NCBI GenBank assembly: GCA_024232355.1
Contig: JAAEPW010000906.1
Location: 1 to 64,000 of the forward strand
Source of the DNA: Chloroflexota bacterium
GTDB lineage: Bacteria > Chloroflexota > Anaerolineae > B4-G1
Length of the DNA stretch: 64,000 bases
Reading direction: 5' to 3'
Below are positions 17,604 to 26,883 of the stretch, in pieces. The translations under genes were made by a program, and so were the position numbers. Position 1 is the first letter of the stretch, and every line of letters begins with the position of its first letter. A model generated the notes under the pieces. That model was not told the origin of the DNA. It worked only from the letters and a program-made list of their open reading frames with translations, and searched no databases.

Positions 17604-18479
17604 ATGCGTTATCACGGTGCTGTCATCCGGCCTCCTAGCGAGGCGCATAGTTATATCTTGCAGGTCACCTATGGTTGCTCGCACGGCCGCTGCACCTTTT
17701 GCGGCACGTATATGGGCAAACCCTTTCGCATCCGTCCGTCCGCCGAGGTGTTGGAAGACATCGAACTGGCTGGGCAAGCGATACCCCACACTCGCCGCGT
17801 CTTTCTGGCCGATGGCGACGCTTTGGTGTTGAGCACTGGCCGTCTCGTTCCCATCCTCGATGCATTGGCCGCCGCTTTCCCCCACCTGGAGCGGGTAGGC
17901 ATTTATGCCAACGCCCGTGACCTCTTGCACAAGAGCAACGCCGATTTGGCGTTGCTCCATCGCAAGGGTCTGGGAATTGTCTATGTGGGGTTGGAGAGCG
18001 GCAGTGATGATGTACTGCGGCGTGTGCAAAAGGGAGCCACAGCCGCCGATATGGTACAAGCCGCCCACAAGGCGTGGGATGCCGGTCTGCGTGTCTCGGC
18101 CATTGGTCTTTTGGGCATCGGGGGCTCCGAACTTTCATCTGACCACGCCAAGGCGACTGGTCAAGTGGTCAGCGCTATGGACCCGGATTATTTTTCCATG
18201 CTGACGTTGATGCTGATCCCCGGCACTGACCTGCACCGGGAGTGGAAGGCGGGCGACTTTCAGTTGATGGAACCAGGAGCTATGCTAGCCGAGTTGCGCC
18301 AGGTCATCGCTCACCTGGATGGCCTTTCTCATTGTGTGTTTCGCACGAATCATGCCTCTAATTATGTGCCACTAAAGGGCACGTTGCCTCAGGACAAGGA
18401 TCGCTTGCTGGCGACGCTGGACAAAGCATTGGCACAAGGCCACTCGGCACTACGTCCAGAGGCGTGGCGGGCGTTATAG
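17604..18479 (+). CDS. Radical SAM protein
   Basis: A 291-residue radical SAM enzyme. C25, C30 and C33 in YGCSHGRCTFC hold the [4Fe-4S] cluster in the CX4CX2C spacing seen in COG1032-type members rather than CX3CX2C. The remainder follows the half-barrel pattern with VYVGLESGSDDVLRRVQKG and SAIGLLGIGG. There is no B12-binding domain and no TRAM domain. It would make a 5-deoxyadenosyl radical; the substrate is unknown. It begins 45 bases after the SelW-like gene and may be co-transcribed with it. The ribosome binding site is weak. Confidence 0.8.
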   Translation: MRYHGAVIRPPSEAHSYILQVTYGCSHGRCTFCGTYMGKPFRIRPSAEVLEDIELAGQAIPHTRRVFLADGDALVLSTGRLVPILDALAAAFPHLERVGIYANARDLLHKSNADLALLHRKGLGIVYVGLESGSDDVLRRVQKGATAADMVQAAHKAWDAGLRVSAIGLLGIGGSELSSDHAKATGQVVSAMDPDYFSMLTLMLIPGTDLHREWKAGDFQLMEPGAMLAELRQVIAHLDGLSHCVFRTNHASNYVPLKGTLPQDKDRLLATLDKALAQGHSALRPEAWRAL

Positions 18480-18530
18480 CTCGAGTCTGCGGTTGTTGGG
18501 GGTATTGCTCACTTGTCTTTTCTGCCGTTG

Positions 18531-19400
18531 TTACCCTTTCGCCCGTTGTATCCACGTCCACATCAATCCTCGCCGGGGAGCAAAAAACAAGGCAAGTAGG
18601 AAAAAGGCTGTGCAGACCAACACAATTGTCGCACCTGAAGCCACGCTGGCATAATACGAGAGGTAGAGACCAATCACGCCAGAGAGCGCGCCGATGATGA
18701 CGGCAAGGCCCATCATTGTGGGCAGGCGACGGGTGAGCAGATAGGCGGTGGCTGCCGGTGTTACTAACATGGCTACCATCAGGGCTACCCCTACTGTTTG
18801 TAGAGAGACGACGGTTGTGACGGCAATCAGGATCAGGAGGAGATAGTTTAAAAGGGTAGATGGCAAGCGCAGCGTTGCGGCCAAAATGGGATCGAAGGAG
18901 AGAATAAACAACTCTTTGAAAAATGCCAATATGGTGAGCAAAACCAACCCGCCAAAAATAGCGATCAACCAGAGGTCGGTTGAGGATACACCCAGAACAT
19001 TGCCAAATAAAAAGTGGGCCAGGTCTACCGCATAGCTGCGCATCGTAGAGATCATCGCAATGCCCAGCGCAAACATCCCGGCAAAGATGATGCCGATGGC
19101 TGTGTCCTCCTTGATCTTTGCCCCTGTGCCCACCGCACCGATCCCAATTGCGGTCAGGATGGCTGTGCCCAACCCCCACCAAAAGACGGGCTCTCGCGCT
19201 CCACCACTGATCAAGTATCCTGCCGTGACGCCGGGCAGGATCGCGTGCGCCAGGGCCTCGCCAAAAAAGGCCATGCCACGCAGTACCACATAAGTGCCCA
19301 CGGTAGCGCACACGATTCCCGTCATCACTACCGCCAGCAACCCGCGGACCATAAACGGGTAACGCATCGGGACGATGATCCAATCAATCAAGGTGTCCAT
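18531..19400 (-). CDS. Metal ABC transporter permease (MntB/ZnuB type)
   Basis: An integral membrane protein of the ABC-3 family with about eight to nine helices, the permease of a manganese or zinc importer. It begins MDTLIDWIIVPMRYPFMVRG and has GEALAHAILPG and ATLRLPSTLLNYLLL, typical of the family. I choose the ATG at 19400 because GGAGGAGA lies just upstream. That ATG overlaps the TGA of the ATPase gene as TGATG, so the two are translationally coupled. The solute-binding lipoprotein of the system is not next to it. Confidence 0.85.
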   Translation of the reverse strand: MDTLIDWIIVPMRYPFMVRGLLAVVMTGIVCATVGTYVVLRGMAFFGEALAHAILPGVTAGYLISGGAREPVFWWGLGTAILTAIGIGAVGTGAKIKEDTAIGIIFAGMFALGIAMISTMRSYAVDLAHFLFGNVLGVSSTDLWLIAIFGGLVLLTILAFFKELFILSFDPILAATLRLPSTLLNYLLLILIAVTTVVSLQTVGVALMVAMLVTPAATAYLLTRRLPTMMGLAVIIGALSGVIGLYLSYYASVASGATIVLVCTAFFLLALFFAPRRGLMWTWIQRAKG

Positions 19401-20224
19401 CACAGATCTCCTCCGCAGCACGTATCGCTCAACATCATTACGCCGTCATCTGTTTGAATCATGCGCAAGTGGCCGCCATAGGCCTCTTGCAACAACTCGG
19501 ATGTAAAGACGTTTTCTGGCTGACCTATCCCTAATAGGCAATTGTTGAGAAGCATCACCCGGTCGAACCGTTCAGCGGCTCGGTTCAGATCGTGAGTGGC
19601 TACCATCACCGTCACTTGGTGTTGGCGCAGATCGTTCATAATGCGAAAGATATCCTCTTGCGCAGGAATATCCAGCCCCATTAGGGGCTCGTCCATCAGT
19701 ACCAGTTCTGCTTCTTGCGCCAGAGCACGAGCGATAAACATGCGCTGTTGTTGTCCTCCTGACAATTCCTCGATCTGTCGGTTGGATAGGTTGGTCATCC
19801 CAACCACTTTTAGGCATTGGTGGACGTGTTCCCAGTCTTTGCGCTTGGGGTGACGCAGCCATCCCATTTTGCCCGCGCGGCCCATCATCACCACATCGGC
19901 CACAGTGACGGGAAAAGTCCAATCCACCTGGCTGCGCTGTGGCACGTAGGCGATACAGATGTGACCGCCGGGGCAATGACCGGCAACCGTTACCTCCCCG
20001 GTCGTTGGATGTAGCACTCCGGCGATTACCTTGAAGAGCGTGCTCTTTCCCGCGCCATTTGGACCTACCACGGCAATCCGCTCGCCGCTGACGAGGTGAA
20101 ACGAGACATCCTCAAGTGCTGGACGACCATTATAGTGCACGGTGACGTGAGATGCTTCCAGGATGGGGGCTCCCGCTTTGTGTGGAATAGCTCTTTGTAG
20201 AAATGATGCTCTTATGTTTGCCAT
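19400..20224 (-). CDS. Metal ABC transporter ATP-binding protein (MntA/ZnuC type)
   Basis: The nucleotide-binding subunit that powers metal uptake with the permease encoded just downstream. Walker A is GPNGAGKST, the signature is LSGGQQQR, Walker B is LVLMDEP and the switch His is in ATHD. The N-terminus has about 18 extra residues before the ABC core. The C-terminus ends SDTCCGGDL; a Cys pair at the end is seen in some metal importers and may bind metal. A Fur-family regulator lies far off at 60 kb; no obvious operator is visible here. Confidence 0.88.
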   Translation of the reverse strand: MANIRASFLQRAIPHKAGAPILEASHVTVHYNGRPALEDVSFHLVSGERIAVVGPNGAGKSTLFKVIAGVLHPTTGEVTVAGHCPGGHICIAYVPQRSQVDWTFPVTVADVVMMGRAGKMGWLRHPKRKDWEHVHQCLKVVGMTNLSNRQIEELSGGQQQRMFIARALAQEAELVLMDEPLMGLDIPAQEDIFRIMNDLRQHQVTVMVATHDLNRAAERFDRVMLLNNCLLGIGQPENVFTSELLQEAYGGHLRMIQTDDGVMMLSDTCCGGDL

Positions 20225-20407
20225 AGTGACCCAAGAACGAACAGTGTGTTTGTGATCTCTGGTACATTATACCGCATAAATGAGAGATAGTCATCCACTG
20301 GCTGCGGATTTGACGAAAAGTGATTGTGTGGAGTATACTATATTATGAGATGCGGGATATTCATGTATCTCAAATTACAGTTTGGGATTTGTTAGGAGGA
20401 ATCAACA

Positions 20408-22045
20408 GTGAAAGTTAAACGTCTGATTATTTCATTTGCGCTTGGATTGGTCTCAATGTTGGCCTTGGTTTATATCTTGAATTGGAACACAATAGTCTCG
20501 GCTGATGTCAAAATTCTTAATCCATCTGCTGTTGACCGGCAGGTTTGTCTCAGTGGGTGTGCTTATTCGTCCGTGCAGGATGCTGTGGACGCCGCCGATT
20601 CTAGTGATACCATCAAAGTGGCGGCTGGTACTTATACCGGCGTCGACAAAGGCACGTTCATCACTCAGATGGTACGCTTGAGAGTGAATGGTGTTCCTGT
20701 CGTTACCATTCGGGGAGGATACACTACTACCAATTGGGTTGACTCTGATCCGGTCGCCAATCCAACGATACTGGATGCCGAGGGACAGGGGCGTGTGTTC
20801 TTTATCGAAGAAGGAGTTAATGTCACTATTGAAGGGCTACGGATAACTGGCGGCAACGCGTATATGGGCGATGTGGATGGGGGCCGCAAAAGCGGGGGGG
20901 GATTGTACGCGGCCGATGCTGTGGTCACGCTTCGAAATAATCATTTGTACGGCAACGTGGCCGACAAGGGCGGAGCGGTGTACTTGAGCGATAATGGCGG
21001 CGTTTTTATTGAGAATACGGTGACTGACAATACTGCTAATCATGGCGGTGGCTTGTTTTTGGATGAAAACAGGACTGATTTTAGTTACAATACAATCTCC
21101 ACCAACACGGCTGTTATTAATGGTGGTGGCTTGCTGCTGTTGCAAAGCGGTAGTATTGCGGCACTCGAGAGCAACACAATCATTGCTAACACCGCTGTGA
21201 ATGGTGGTGGGATGTACCTGAGCGATAGTGATGCTTTGTTGGTCAATAACGTCATTGCCAATAATAGCGCCAGTACAATAGGCGGTGGACTGTACATCAA
21301 TGTTTCCGCTCCTTTATTGTTGCACACTGTCATTGCTCAGAATGGTGTCAGTGGCGTCTACGCAAAAGGTGACAGCACTGTCTCATTGGTCAACACTATC
21401 TTGTCCAGTCACACAGTAGGTATCAGTGTCACAGGAAACAGTGAGGCTTCCCTCAACGCCACTCTGTGGTACGCCAACGATGAAAATTCGAGTGGCAACG
21501 TTGTCCATACCAATAACCATAGTGGTGACCCAGACTTTGATGCTCCTAATGCGGGAGACTATCACATTGGTATTCTTTCGATGGCGCTCGACCGGGGTGT
21601 AGACGAGGGTGTCCTGACAGACATAGATGGCGATACCCGTCCACGAGGTCGTGGCTATGACATCGGCGCCGACGAGTACCCGGATTTGGTAAGCGCGGTC
21701 AAACTAGCCGATCCTCTAGTTGCGCGTCCTGGAGAACGGTTGACCTATACGATTCGTGTCACCAACTATAGCACTGAAACTTATACTGCTAATATCACCG
21801 ACACTTTGCCAGACCACATTATGTTTACGGCGGGCATTACTTCTTCCTGGATAGGGCAGATAATCTATCCTGGGGTTGATGAAACCTGGACACGAACCAT
21901 TGTTGTTACTGCTCAAGTTGGTTACAGTGGATTACTGACCAATACGGTAGATGTCACGACGGACGCAGATGAAATAGGCGCTGCCAAACTTGTTATTGGG
22001 TGCTATCCTCGTGTCCATTTACCATTGGTGTTACGTCTTGGTTGA
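20408..22045 (+). CDS. Exported parallel beta-helix surface protein, 545 aa
   Basis: The start is GTG with AGGAGG about eight bases before it. A signal peptide (to about residue 34) is followed by CLSGCAYSSVQDAVDAADSS, the usual entry into a right-handed beta-helix, then many repeats with GGG and NN turns (GGGLYAADAVVTLRNNHLYG, GGGLFLDEN, GGGMYLSDS). After a DIDGDTRPRGRGYDIGADEY element comes a DUF11 domain (about 430-530) and the tail PRVHLPLVLRLG. The fold suggests adhesion or polysaccharide binding outside the cell. The tail motif is shared with two other exported proteins in the window. Confidence 0.8.
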   Translation: MKVKRLIISFALGLVSMLALVYILNWNTIVSADVKILNPSAVDRQVCLSGCAYSSVQDAVDAADSSDTIKVAAGTYTGVDKGTFITQMVRLRVNGVPVVTIRGGYTTTNWVDSDPVANPTILDAEGQGRVFFIEEGVNVTIEGLRITGGNAYMGDVDGGRKSGGGLYAADAVVTLRNNHLYGNVADKGGAVYLSDNGGVFIENTVTDNTANHGGGLFLDENRTDFSYNTISTNTAVINGGGLLLLQSGSIAALESNTIIANTAVNGGGMYLSDSDALLVNNVIANNSASTIGGGLYINVSAPLLLHTVIAQNGVSGVYAKGDSTVSLVNTILSSHTVGISVTGNSEASLNATLWYANDENSSGNVVHTNNHSGDPDFDAPNAGDYHIGILSMALDRGVDEGVLTDIDGDTRPRGRGYDIGADEYPDLVSAVKLADPLVARPGERLTYTIRVTNYSTETYTANITDTLPDHIMFTAGITSSWIGQIIYPGVDETWTRTIVVTAQVGYSGLLTNTVDVTTDADEIGAAKLVIGCYPRVHLPLVLRLG

Positions 22046-22395
22046 TTCGTATCTCTTGCTCTGCAAAAATACACTTGCTGGATAGTGTTGCAATAAATTT
22101 TGTGCGGATTCTGTATCGATTAGGATACCTTGACTATGTTTAGTGGTTTTGGAACAAGTGCTATGGTATGTCCTTTGCTTTGATTATATATGCTTTGGCG
22201 GTTGACTTGCACGCCAATAAAAGGTATAATCTTAACTTGAGGATAGTCGTGTGCCAACTTTGCAAGGCCCTTGAACAGGTTTGGCGGATCGTTTAATAGA
22301 TTTCTCAGCCAAATGTTAAGGGGGATGTTCTTTATGTGCAGGCACATGGGTGCAAAGATTCAAGTCTGTGACTTTAGGTTGCTGCGGAGGTAGGT
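22046..22395. other. Intergenic region before the signalling block
   Basis: About 350 bases, AT-rich, without a gene I can support. A minus-strand frame at 22120-22347 has no ribosome binding site or recognisable motif. The region should carry the promoter for the gene at 22396, whose GGAGG lies just before its ATG. I see no strong hairpin. Confidence 0.4.
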
Positions 22396-23208
22396 ATGGC
22401 ACTGAAGGGGAATCTGCGGGATTTCAGCACGACGCAGTTGCTCAATCTAATCAATCTGGCGCGCAAGACAGGCACGCTGACCATTGACGCGACCGATGCA
22501 CAGTCGCGTTTGTGTTTTAAGGAAGGCAAGCTCATCTATGCGACGCAAGAGAAACGTGGTGGTCATCTGGCAACGATGCTTCAGCAGGCTGGCAAGCTTT
22601 CGGAAGAAGAGGCCCGCAAGATTCGATCCCAGAAGGACATCAAGAGCGACCGGGATCTGGGTGCGTTGCTGATCAATGCCGGTCGCGTGAGTCGGGATGA
22701 CATTATGCGGAGTGTGCAGACGTATATCTTGAATAATGTTTATCCTCTTTTTACTTGGTCGGACGGGACTTTTCATTTTGAAGCGAATGCACTACCATTT
22801 GAAGATCGCATTACCATTCCCACTAACTTGGAGAATGTGATCATGGAGGGTAGTCGTCGTATGCAAGAGTGGGAACGATTGCAGGATGAGCTACCCGATC
22901 TTGATGTAGCGCTCAGATTCGTCGAACGCCCCGATGCACGCATGCGTGACATCAATATGAGTGTTGAGGAATGGCGTGTAGTTTCTTTCATCAACCCGCG
23001 CAATACTGTTCGTCAGATTGCGCAGTTTAACAATATGAGCGATTTTCAGATTCGCAAGATCGTGTACGCCTTGTTGCAAGCAGGGTTGGTAGAGTTGATT
23101 GCGCCCGAAGGAGTGGCTAAACCGGAGGTTTCTGTGGCGATGCGTCCTCCAGCCGTCAAGCGTGGTGTGGTCGAGAAACTCATTGGTTTCTTTCAGCAAA
23201 GACAGTAG
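22396..23208 (+). CDS. DUF4388 (PATAN-type) domain protein, 270 aa
   Basis: The N-terminal domain (MALKGNLRDFSTTQLLNLIN to about residue 120) is a DUF4388/PATAN-like domain found in bacterial signalling proteins, with GTLTIDATDAQSRLCFKEGK as its core. The second half (about 185-250) is helical and winged-helix-like (WRVVSFINPRNTVRQIAQFN, then DFQIRKIVYALLQAGLVELI). Such proteins commonly pair with small Ras-like GTPases; the next gene, 31 bases downstream, is one. It probably acts as an effector or regulator of that GTPase. This is the first gene of a ten-gene block on the same strand. Confidence 0.75.
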   Translation: MALKGNLRDFSTTQLLNLINLARKTGTLTIDATDAQSRLCFKEGKLIYATQEKRGGHLATMLQQAGKLSEEEARKIRSQKDIKSDRDLGALLINAGRVSRDDIMRSVQTYILNNVYPLFTWSDGTFHFEANALPFEDRITIPTNLENVIMEGSRRMQEWERLQDELPDLDVALRFVERPDARMRDINMSVEEWRVVSFINPRNTVRQIAQFNNMSDFQIRKIVYALLQAGLVELIAPEGVAKPEVSVAMRPPAVKRGVVEKLIGFFQQRQ

Positions 23209-23239
23209 TGTATATAGATAGTCAAGAGAGACAATAACG

Positions 23240-23776
23240 ATGCAGACAGTCAAAATAGTGGTAACCGGTCCCTTTTCCGCAGGCAAAACGCAATTCATCC
23301 AATCAATAAGCGAGATCGATGTCGTTGCGACAGAAAAAAAGATATCTCGCGAGGAGGAGCGTGTCAAGGCCCAAACTACAGTAGCGATGGACTTTGGGCG
23401 CATCAGTGTAGCTGATGATCTGGTACTTTACCTGTTTGGCACCCCTGGACAACGCCGCTTTGACTTTATGTGGGAAATCCTTGCTGAGGGTATGCTGGGA
23501 TTTGTTGTCCTGCTCGACAGTGTAAAACCAGAGACGTTCCGTGAAGCACGCAGTATCCTTGACACTTTTCGTGCTTATGCTCCTGTGCCCTACGTTGTGG
23601 CCGCCAACAAGCAAGATATGGAAGACGCGTGGGCACCGGAAGATCTACGTATTGCACTACGCATTCCTCCAGAGATCAAGGTGTTGCCGTGTGTGGCGAC
23701 TGACCAAGAGAACGTCCAACAAGTTTTGTTGGAGCTCTTGTACTCGGTCCTCGCAGTAATGGATGAAGAAGAGTAA
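23240..23776 (+). CDS. Small Ras-like GTPase
   Basis: A 178-residue GTP-binding protein of the bacterial ARF/MglA-like group. The P-loop is GPFSAGKT (residues 9-16), the switch II motif is GTPGQRRFDFMW (about 66-77), and the base-specificity motif is NKQD (about 119). It has Gly-Thr-Pro-Gly-Gln instead of the usual Asp-x-x-Gly, as in other bacterial members of this group. It begins just after the DUF4388 gene, so the pair is probably a switch and its partner. No lipid-attachment or membrane signal is seen. Confidence 0.85.
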   Translation: MQTVKIVVTGPFSAGKTQFIQSISEIDVVATEKKISREEERVKAQTTVAMDFGRISVADDLVLYLFGTPGQRRFDFMWEILAEGMLGFVVLLDSVKPETFREARSILDTFRAYAPVPYVVAANKQDMEDAWAPEDLRIALRIPPEIKVLPCVATDQENVQQVLLELLYSVLAVMDEEE

Positions 23777-24084
23777 GGGCGCAGGCAAGGAAAGAGTAAA
23801 TAGACTGTCCCGTACGGGGTTTGTATTGTGTAGGACGACGCAAACTCTGCCTGCGTACTTTCAAGTCACGTTTTCCTGGCGGTCGAACCATGCGGGACAT
23901 CAGGTTCGACCGTCGTGTAACATTAGGAACTGTAACCTCATTTTAACGAAACTGCAATGATTTCTCAATTCTTCCCACACTATTTCATGATATATTATCA
24001 ATGACAATTTGTCTCTATAAATCAGGAATTTCGGGTGGTTTTTTAGAGTTGAGGGATTAGTTCAACTATTGAGAGTAATGTTTT
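23777..24084. other. Intergenic region with nested inverted repeats
   Basis: This 308-base gap interrupts an otherwise tight block. CGCAGGCA (23780-23787) pairs with TGCCTGCG (23848-23855); inside lie the palindrome CCCGTACGGG (23809-23818) and GTTTG/CAAAC (23819-23823 with 23841-23845). Next to it CGGTCGAACC (23880-23889) pairs perfectly with GGTTCGACCG (23903-23912). There is no T run, so these are not simple terminators. The remainder, to 24084, is AT-rich and may hold a promoter. Confidence 0.5.
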
Positions 24085-24861
24085 ATGAGTTCCATTGTAA
24101 CTGATCGTGGACTAGTTCATTACGAGACCATTGGCCGAGGACGGCCTGTGATCATGTTGCATGGTTGGTTGGAATCGTGGGACCATTGGCTGGGAACGAT
24201 GGAATCGTTGGCCAGTCACTATAAGGCTTATGCCCTTGACTTTTGGGGGTTTGGCGATTCTGGCAAACAGACAGGAAGTTTCTCAGTAAACGACTATGTT
24301 GAGATGGTCGACCAGTTTATGGCACGGTTGGGGATTAAGGATGCTCCTATAATAGGCCATTCGATGGGGGGCACTGTTTCGCTCGGTGTAGCGTTGGATC
24401 ATCCGGAACGGGTTCAAAAGGTAGCAGTGGTGGGGTCTCCTATTGTAGGAGATGGATTGTCGCTCTTTTTGCGATTGTCGGCGCGTCGTTCTTTGGCTGG
24501 CCTATTTTACCAGATATTTCCACTAAGTGCTCGAATTCTTTCGCCAATCTATGCACGAGATTGGAAAACGTGGTACAAGATGTTTGAAAGCGGTCTTTCG
24601 CGTACTACGCTGGCATCTTTTTACTATAGCATTGCTTCGTTGCGCCAGACGGATTTGCGTCCACGATTGAAAGAAATCAAGGTGCCAGTGATGGGTATCT
24701 ATGGTCGGACTGATCGTATTGTGGATCCCAATCAAAGCAAAGTGTTGGCGCAGGGTGTATCAATAGTTGATATACGTAACTTTGAAGGTTCTGGGCACTT
24801 TCCAATGTTGGATGAACCGGAACAATTCTATCAGGCGCTCCACGAGTTTTTGCAAAGTTAG
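24085..24861 (+). CDS. Alpha/beta hydrolase, active-site complete
   Basis: A 258-residue serine hydrolase. The oxyanion region is MLHGWLESWDHW, the nucleophile Ser is in IIGHSMGGTVSLG (about residue 93), an Asp lies in GIYGRTDRIVDP (about 211) and the His in EGSGHFPMLDEP (about 237). The substrate is unknown; the fold fits small esters or lactones. A paralogue at 34336 closes the same block; it shares the opening pattern (MSxxV, then GxxHYExxGRGRPV) but has Ala in place of the Ser. The two hydrolases bracket the V4R, reductase and kinase genes. Confidence 0.82.
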   Translation: MSSIVTDRGLVHYETIGRGRPVIMLHGWLESWDHWLGTMESLASHYKAYALDFWGFGDSGKQTGSFSVNDYVEMVDQFMARLGIKDAPIIGHSMGGTVSLGVALDHPERVQKVAVVGSPIVGDGLSLFLRLSARRSLAGLFYQIFPLSARILSPIYARDWKTWYKMFESGLSRTTLASFYYSIASLRQTDLRPRLKEIKVPVMGIYGRTDRIVDPNQSKVLAQGVSIVDIRNFEGSGHFPMLDEPEQFYQALHEFLQS

Positions 24862-24934
24862 CTCAAAGAGTGATTGAGACTTGTGCATAGACCTTTGTTG
24901 GTGGGTTCGTGCCGAATAGTGAGCGGGCATTTGT

Positions 24935-25585
24935 ATGACGGATGAGTCAGGATCTCAAGTTCAGGAATCGACACAATACGCTTTTCCGAACAAAATGGGA
25001 CGAATTATGCTCTTGGCTATGGAAGAGGTGATGGGACGCAACGGGGTGAACGCGGTCCTGAATTTGGCCCGACTACAGCATCGGATTGGGGATTATCCAC
25101 CAAACAACTTTGACAAGAAATTTGCTTTTAGTGAGGTAGGACAGTTGCTACAGGCACTGGATGAGATGTATGGTCCGCGCGGTGGACGTGGTTTGGCGCG
25201 GCGGGCCGGACATGCTTGTTTCAAGTTCGGAATCAAGGATTTTGGCCCAATGTTGGGCATTGCGGATTTGACTTTTCGAGTGCTGCCTCTGGGGATGAAA
25301 CTTAGAGTGGGTTTTGAAGTTTTGGCTCAAACGTTTAACAAGTTCACCGATCACTTGGTTCGATTGGGAGAGGATGAACAATATTTTCAGTGGATTATAG
25401 AGCGCTGTGGTACGTGTTGGGGACGTCAAACCAGTTCACCTTGCTGTCACTTGGCGTCGGGTATTTTGGAGGAGGGACTTTACTGGGTTAGCGGCGGCAA
25501 GAACTTTTATGTAGAAGAGATAGCGTGCATCGCCGTTGGTGATCCTGCTTGTGTCATTTTGATCAACAAGCGTCCATTGGACTGA
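24935..25585 (+). CDS. V4R-domain protein
   Basis: A 216-residue protein with a helical N-terminal part and a C-terminal V4R (vinyl-4-reductase type) domain, about residues 140-215. The domain shows CGTCWGRQTSSPCCHLASG and VEEIACIAVGDPACVILI, with the Cys residues typical of V4R. V4R domains bind small hydrophobic molecules and possibly metal; they occur in bacteriochlorophyll 4-vinyl reductase BchJ and in sensors. Here, beside an acyl-ACP-reductase-like enzyme and kinases, a ligand-binding role is plausible. It should not be called BchJ without other evidence. Confidence 0.75.
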   Translation: MTDESGSQVQESTQYAFPNKMGRIMLLAMEEVMGRNGVNAVLNLARLQHRIGDYPPNNFDKKFAFSEVGQLLQALDEMYGPRGGRGLARRAGHACFKFGIKDFGPMLGIADLTFRVLPLGMKLRVGFEVLAQTFNKFTDHLVRLGEDEQYFQWIIERCGTCWGRQTSSPCCHLASGILEEGLYWVSGGKNFYVEEIACIAVGDPACVILINKRPLD

Positions 25586-25604
25586 ATTCATTGGGTTAAG
25601 AGAG

Positions 25605-26858
25605 ATGCGCAAGATTATTTTGCGAGACCATCACAAGATATTTCCGTTTAACGAACCGGCACGTGAATTACGCGTGCTTAACAAGCCCTTGTGGCTGTAT
25701 CAGCGGGATTTATTTGGACCGTATAACGTAGAGGAGCGTGAGGTAGATTCTCTGGTCGAGATTGATTCTCAAAAAGAGGAGACACTGGTTTATCGGGACA
25801 ATTTGTTTTTTGATCAATTTTTCCTCGACGAGTTTATACAACGGGCCCGGGCGTCGGGTAAAGCTTGTCGGGTTGCTTTTGCGCTAGATGACCCATCGAT
25901 TAACACTCATGCGATTCATTTGCAGCGAGGTATTCGTCCTGAAGGCGATGTGTACGTCGCCGATATGTGGTATTATCCGTACGGCTTTGAATCGAACGTA
26001 CGCCCATTGGTGATAGACACCGGCACGCACGAGATGGGCTATTATCACGTCCCGACTCATATGTCTAATGCAATGGGTGACTTGGTCTACCAGGTACCCA
26101 CTAGGGCGTTTTGTTCTATTGAACACTGGGTGCATACCATCACCGCCAATGTCATCTTTGGTGTGTATGCCCAAGGCGCACGATTGGACCGTGAGGTCGA
26201 ACATAGCCTTAAAAAGAATCTCAGTATGCTGTGGCGCTCGTTGCTGGAACGGAAGCAGGTTCTTTCTTCATCAGATGTGGTGCATATAGGCCGCAACTGT
26301 AGTATTGATCCGTCTGTTATTCTCAGAGGACCGACCTGGATTGGCGATAACGTCACCGTTGGCCCAGGGGCCGTCATTGATGTTGCTATCATTGGAAATA
26401 ACGTGAGTATTGGGACAGGTGGTCAGGTCAATTTCAGTGTGGTGTCGGACCGTTGTTTCCTTCCGTTTCGCGCATCGGTCTTTACGAGTGTGATGATGGC
26501 GGATTCGATGTTGGCGCAAAATACGTGTGTGCAGTATTGTAGTATTGGACGCGGTACTTTTGTGGGCGCTGGCAGTACGTTCACTGATTTTAGCCTAGTG
26601 CCCAGCAAGCCGATCCGGGCAATACACGAGGGGAAACCCCAAGAGACCGGTATGCCAGTCTTGGGTGGTTGCGTAGGGCATCACTGTTACATTGGCTCTG
26701 GCATGGTGGTGCATCCAGCGCGAGCTATTGAATCGGATGTAATCTTGTTCGCCTCACCTGAGAGGCGTGTGATTACTCGAACAGTTCATTTTGAAGACAG
26801 CGATCATTTAAAACTTGAGGGTGGGACAGAACTGCACACCAGAATGTACGAGCGTTGA
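25605..26858 (+). CDS. Left-handed beta-helix (hexapeptide repeat) protein, 417 aa
   Basis: The N-terminal half (about residues 1-220) is not a recognised catalytic domain. The C-terminal half (about 225-400) has hexapeptide repeats such as VHIGRNCSIDPSVILRGPTW and IGDNVTVGPGAVIDVAIIGN, forming the left-handed helix of acyl- and nucleotidyl-transferases of the GlmU type. The helix usually makes trimers and binds acyl-CoA or sugar nucleotides. A nucleotidyltransferase G-rich start motif is absent, so an acyltransferase or scaffold role is more likely. It lies 19 bases after the V4R gene and 25 bases before the reductase-like gene. Confidence 0.7.
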   Translation: MRKIILRDHHKIFPFNEPARELRVLNKPLWLYQRDLFGPYNVEEREVDSLVEIDSQKEETLVYRDNLFFDQFFLDEFIQRARASGKACRVAFALDDPSINTHAIHLQRGIRPEGDVYVADMWYYPYGFESNVRPLVIDTGTHEMGYYHVPTHMSNAMGDLVYQVPTRAFCSIEHWVHTITANVIFGVYAQGARLDREVEHSLKKNLSMLWRSLLERKQVLSSSDVVHIGRNCSIDPSVILRGPTWIGDNVTVGPGAVIDVAIIGNNVSIGTGGQVNFSVVSDRCFLPFRASVFTSVMMADSMLAQNTCVQYCSIGRGTFVGAGSTFTDFSLVPSKPIRAIHEGKPQETGMPVLGGCVGHHCYIGSGMVVHPARAIESDVILFASPERRVITRTVHFEDSDHLKLEGGTELHTRMYER

Positions 26859-26883
26859 ATCCATATGCAGCAGTGGGTGGGGA

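Noticed and set aside
18358..19383. A 341-residue frame within the metal permease region.
   Set aside because: Shadow of the permease gene in another frame of the same strand; the real gene has membrane helices, a coupled start and a ribosome binding site.
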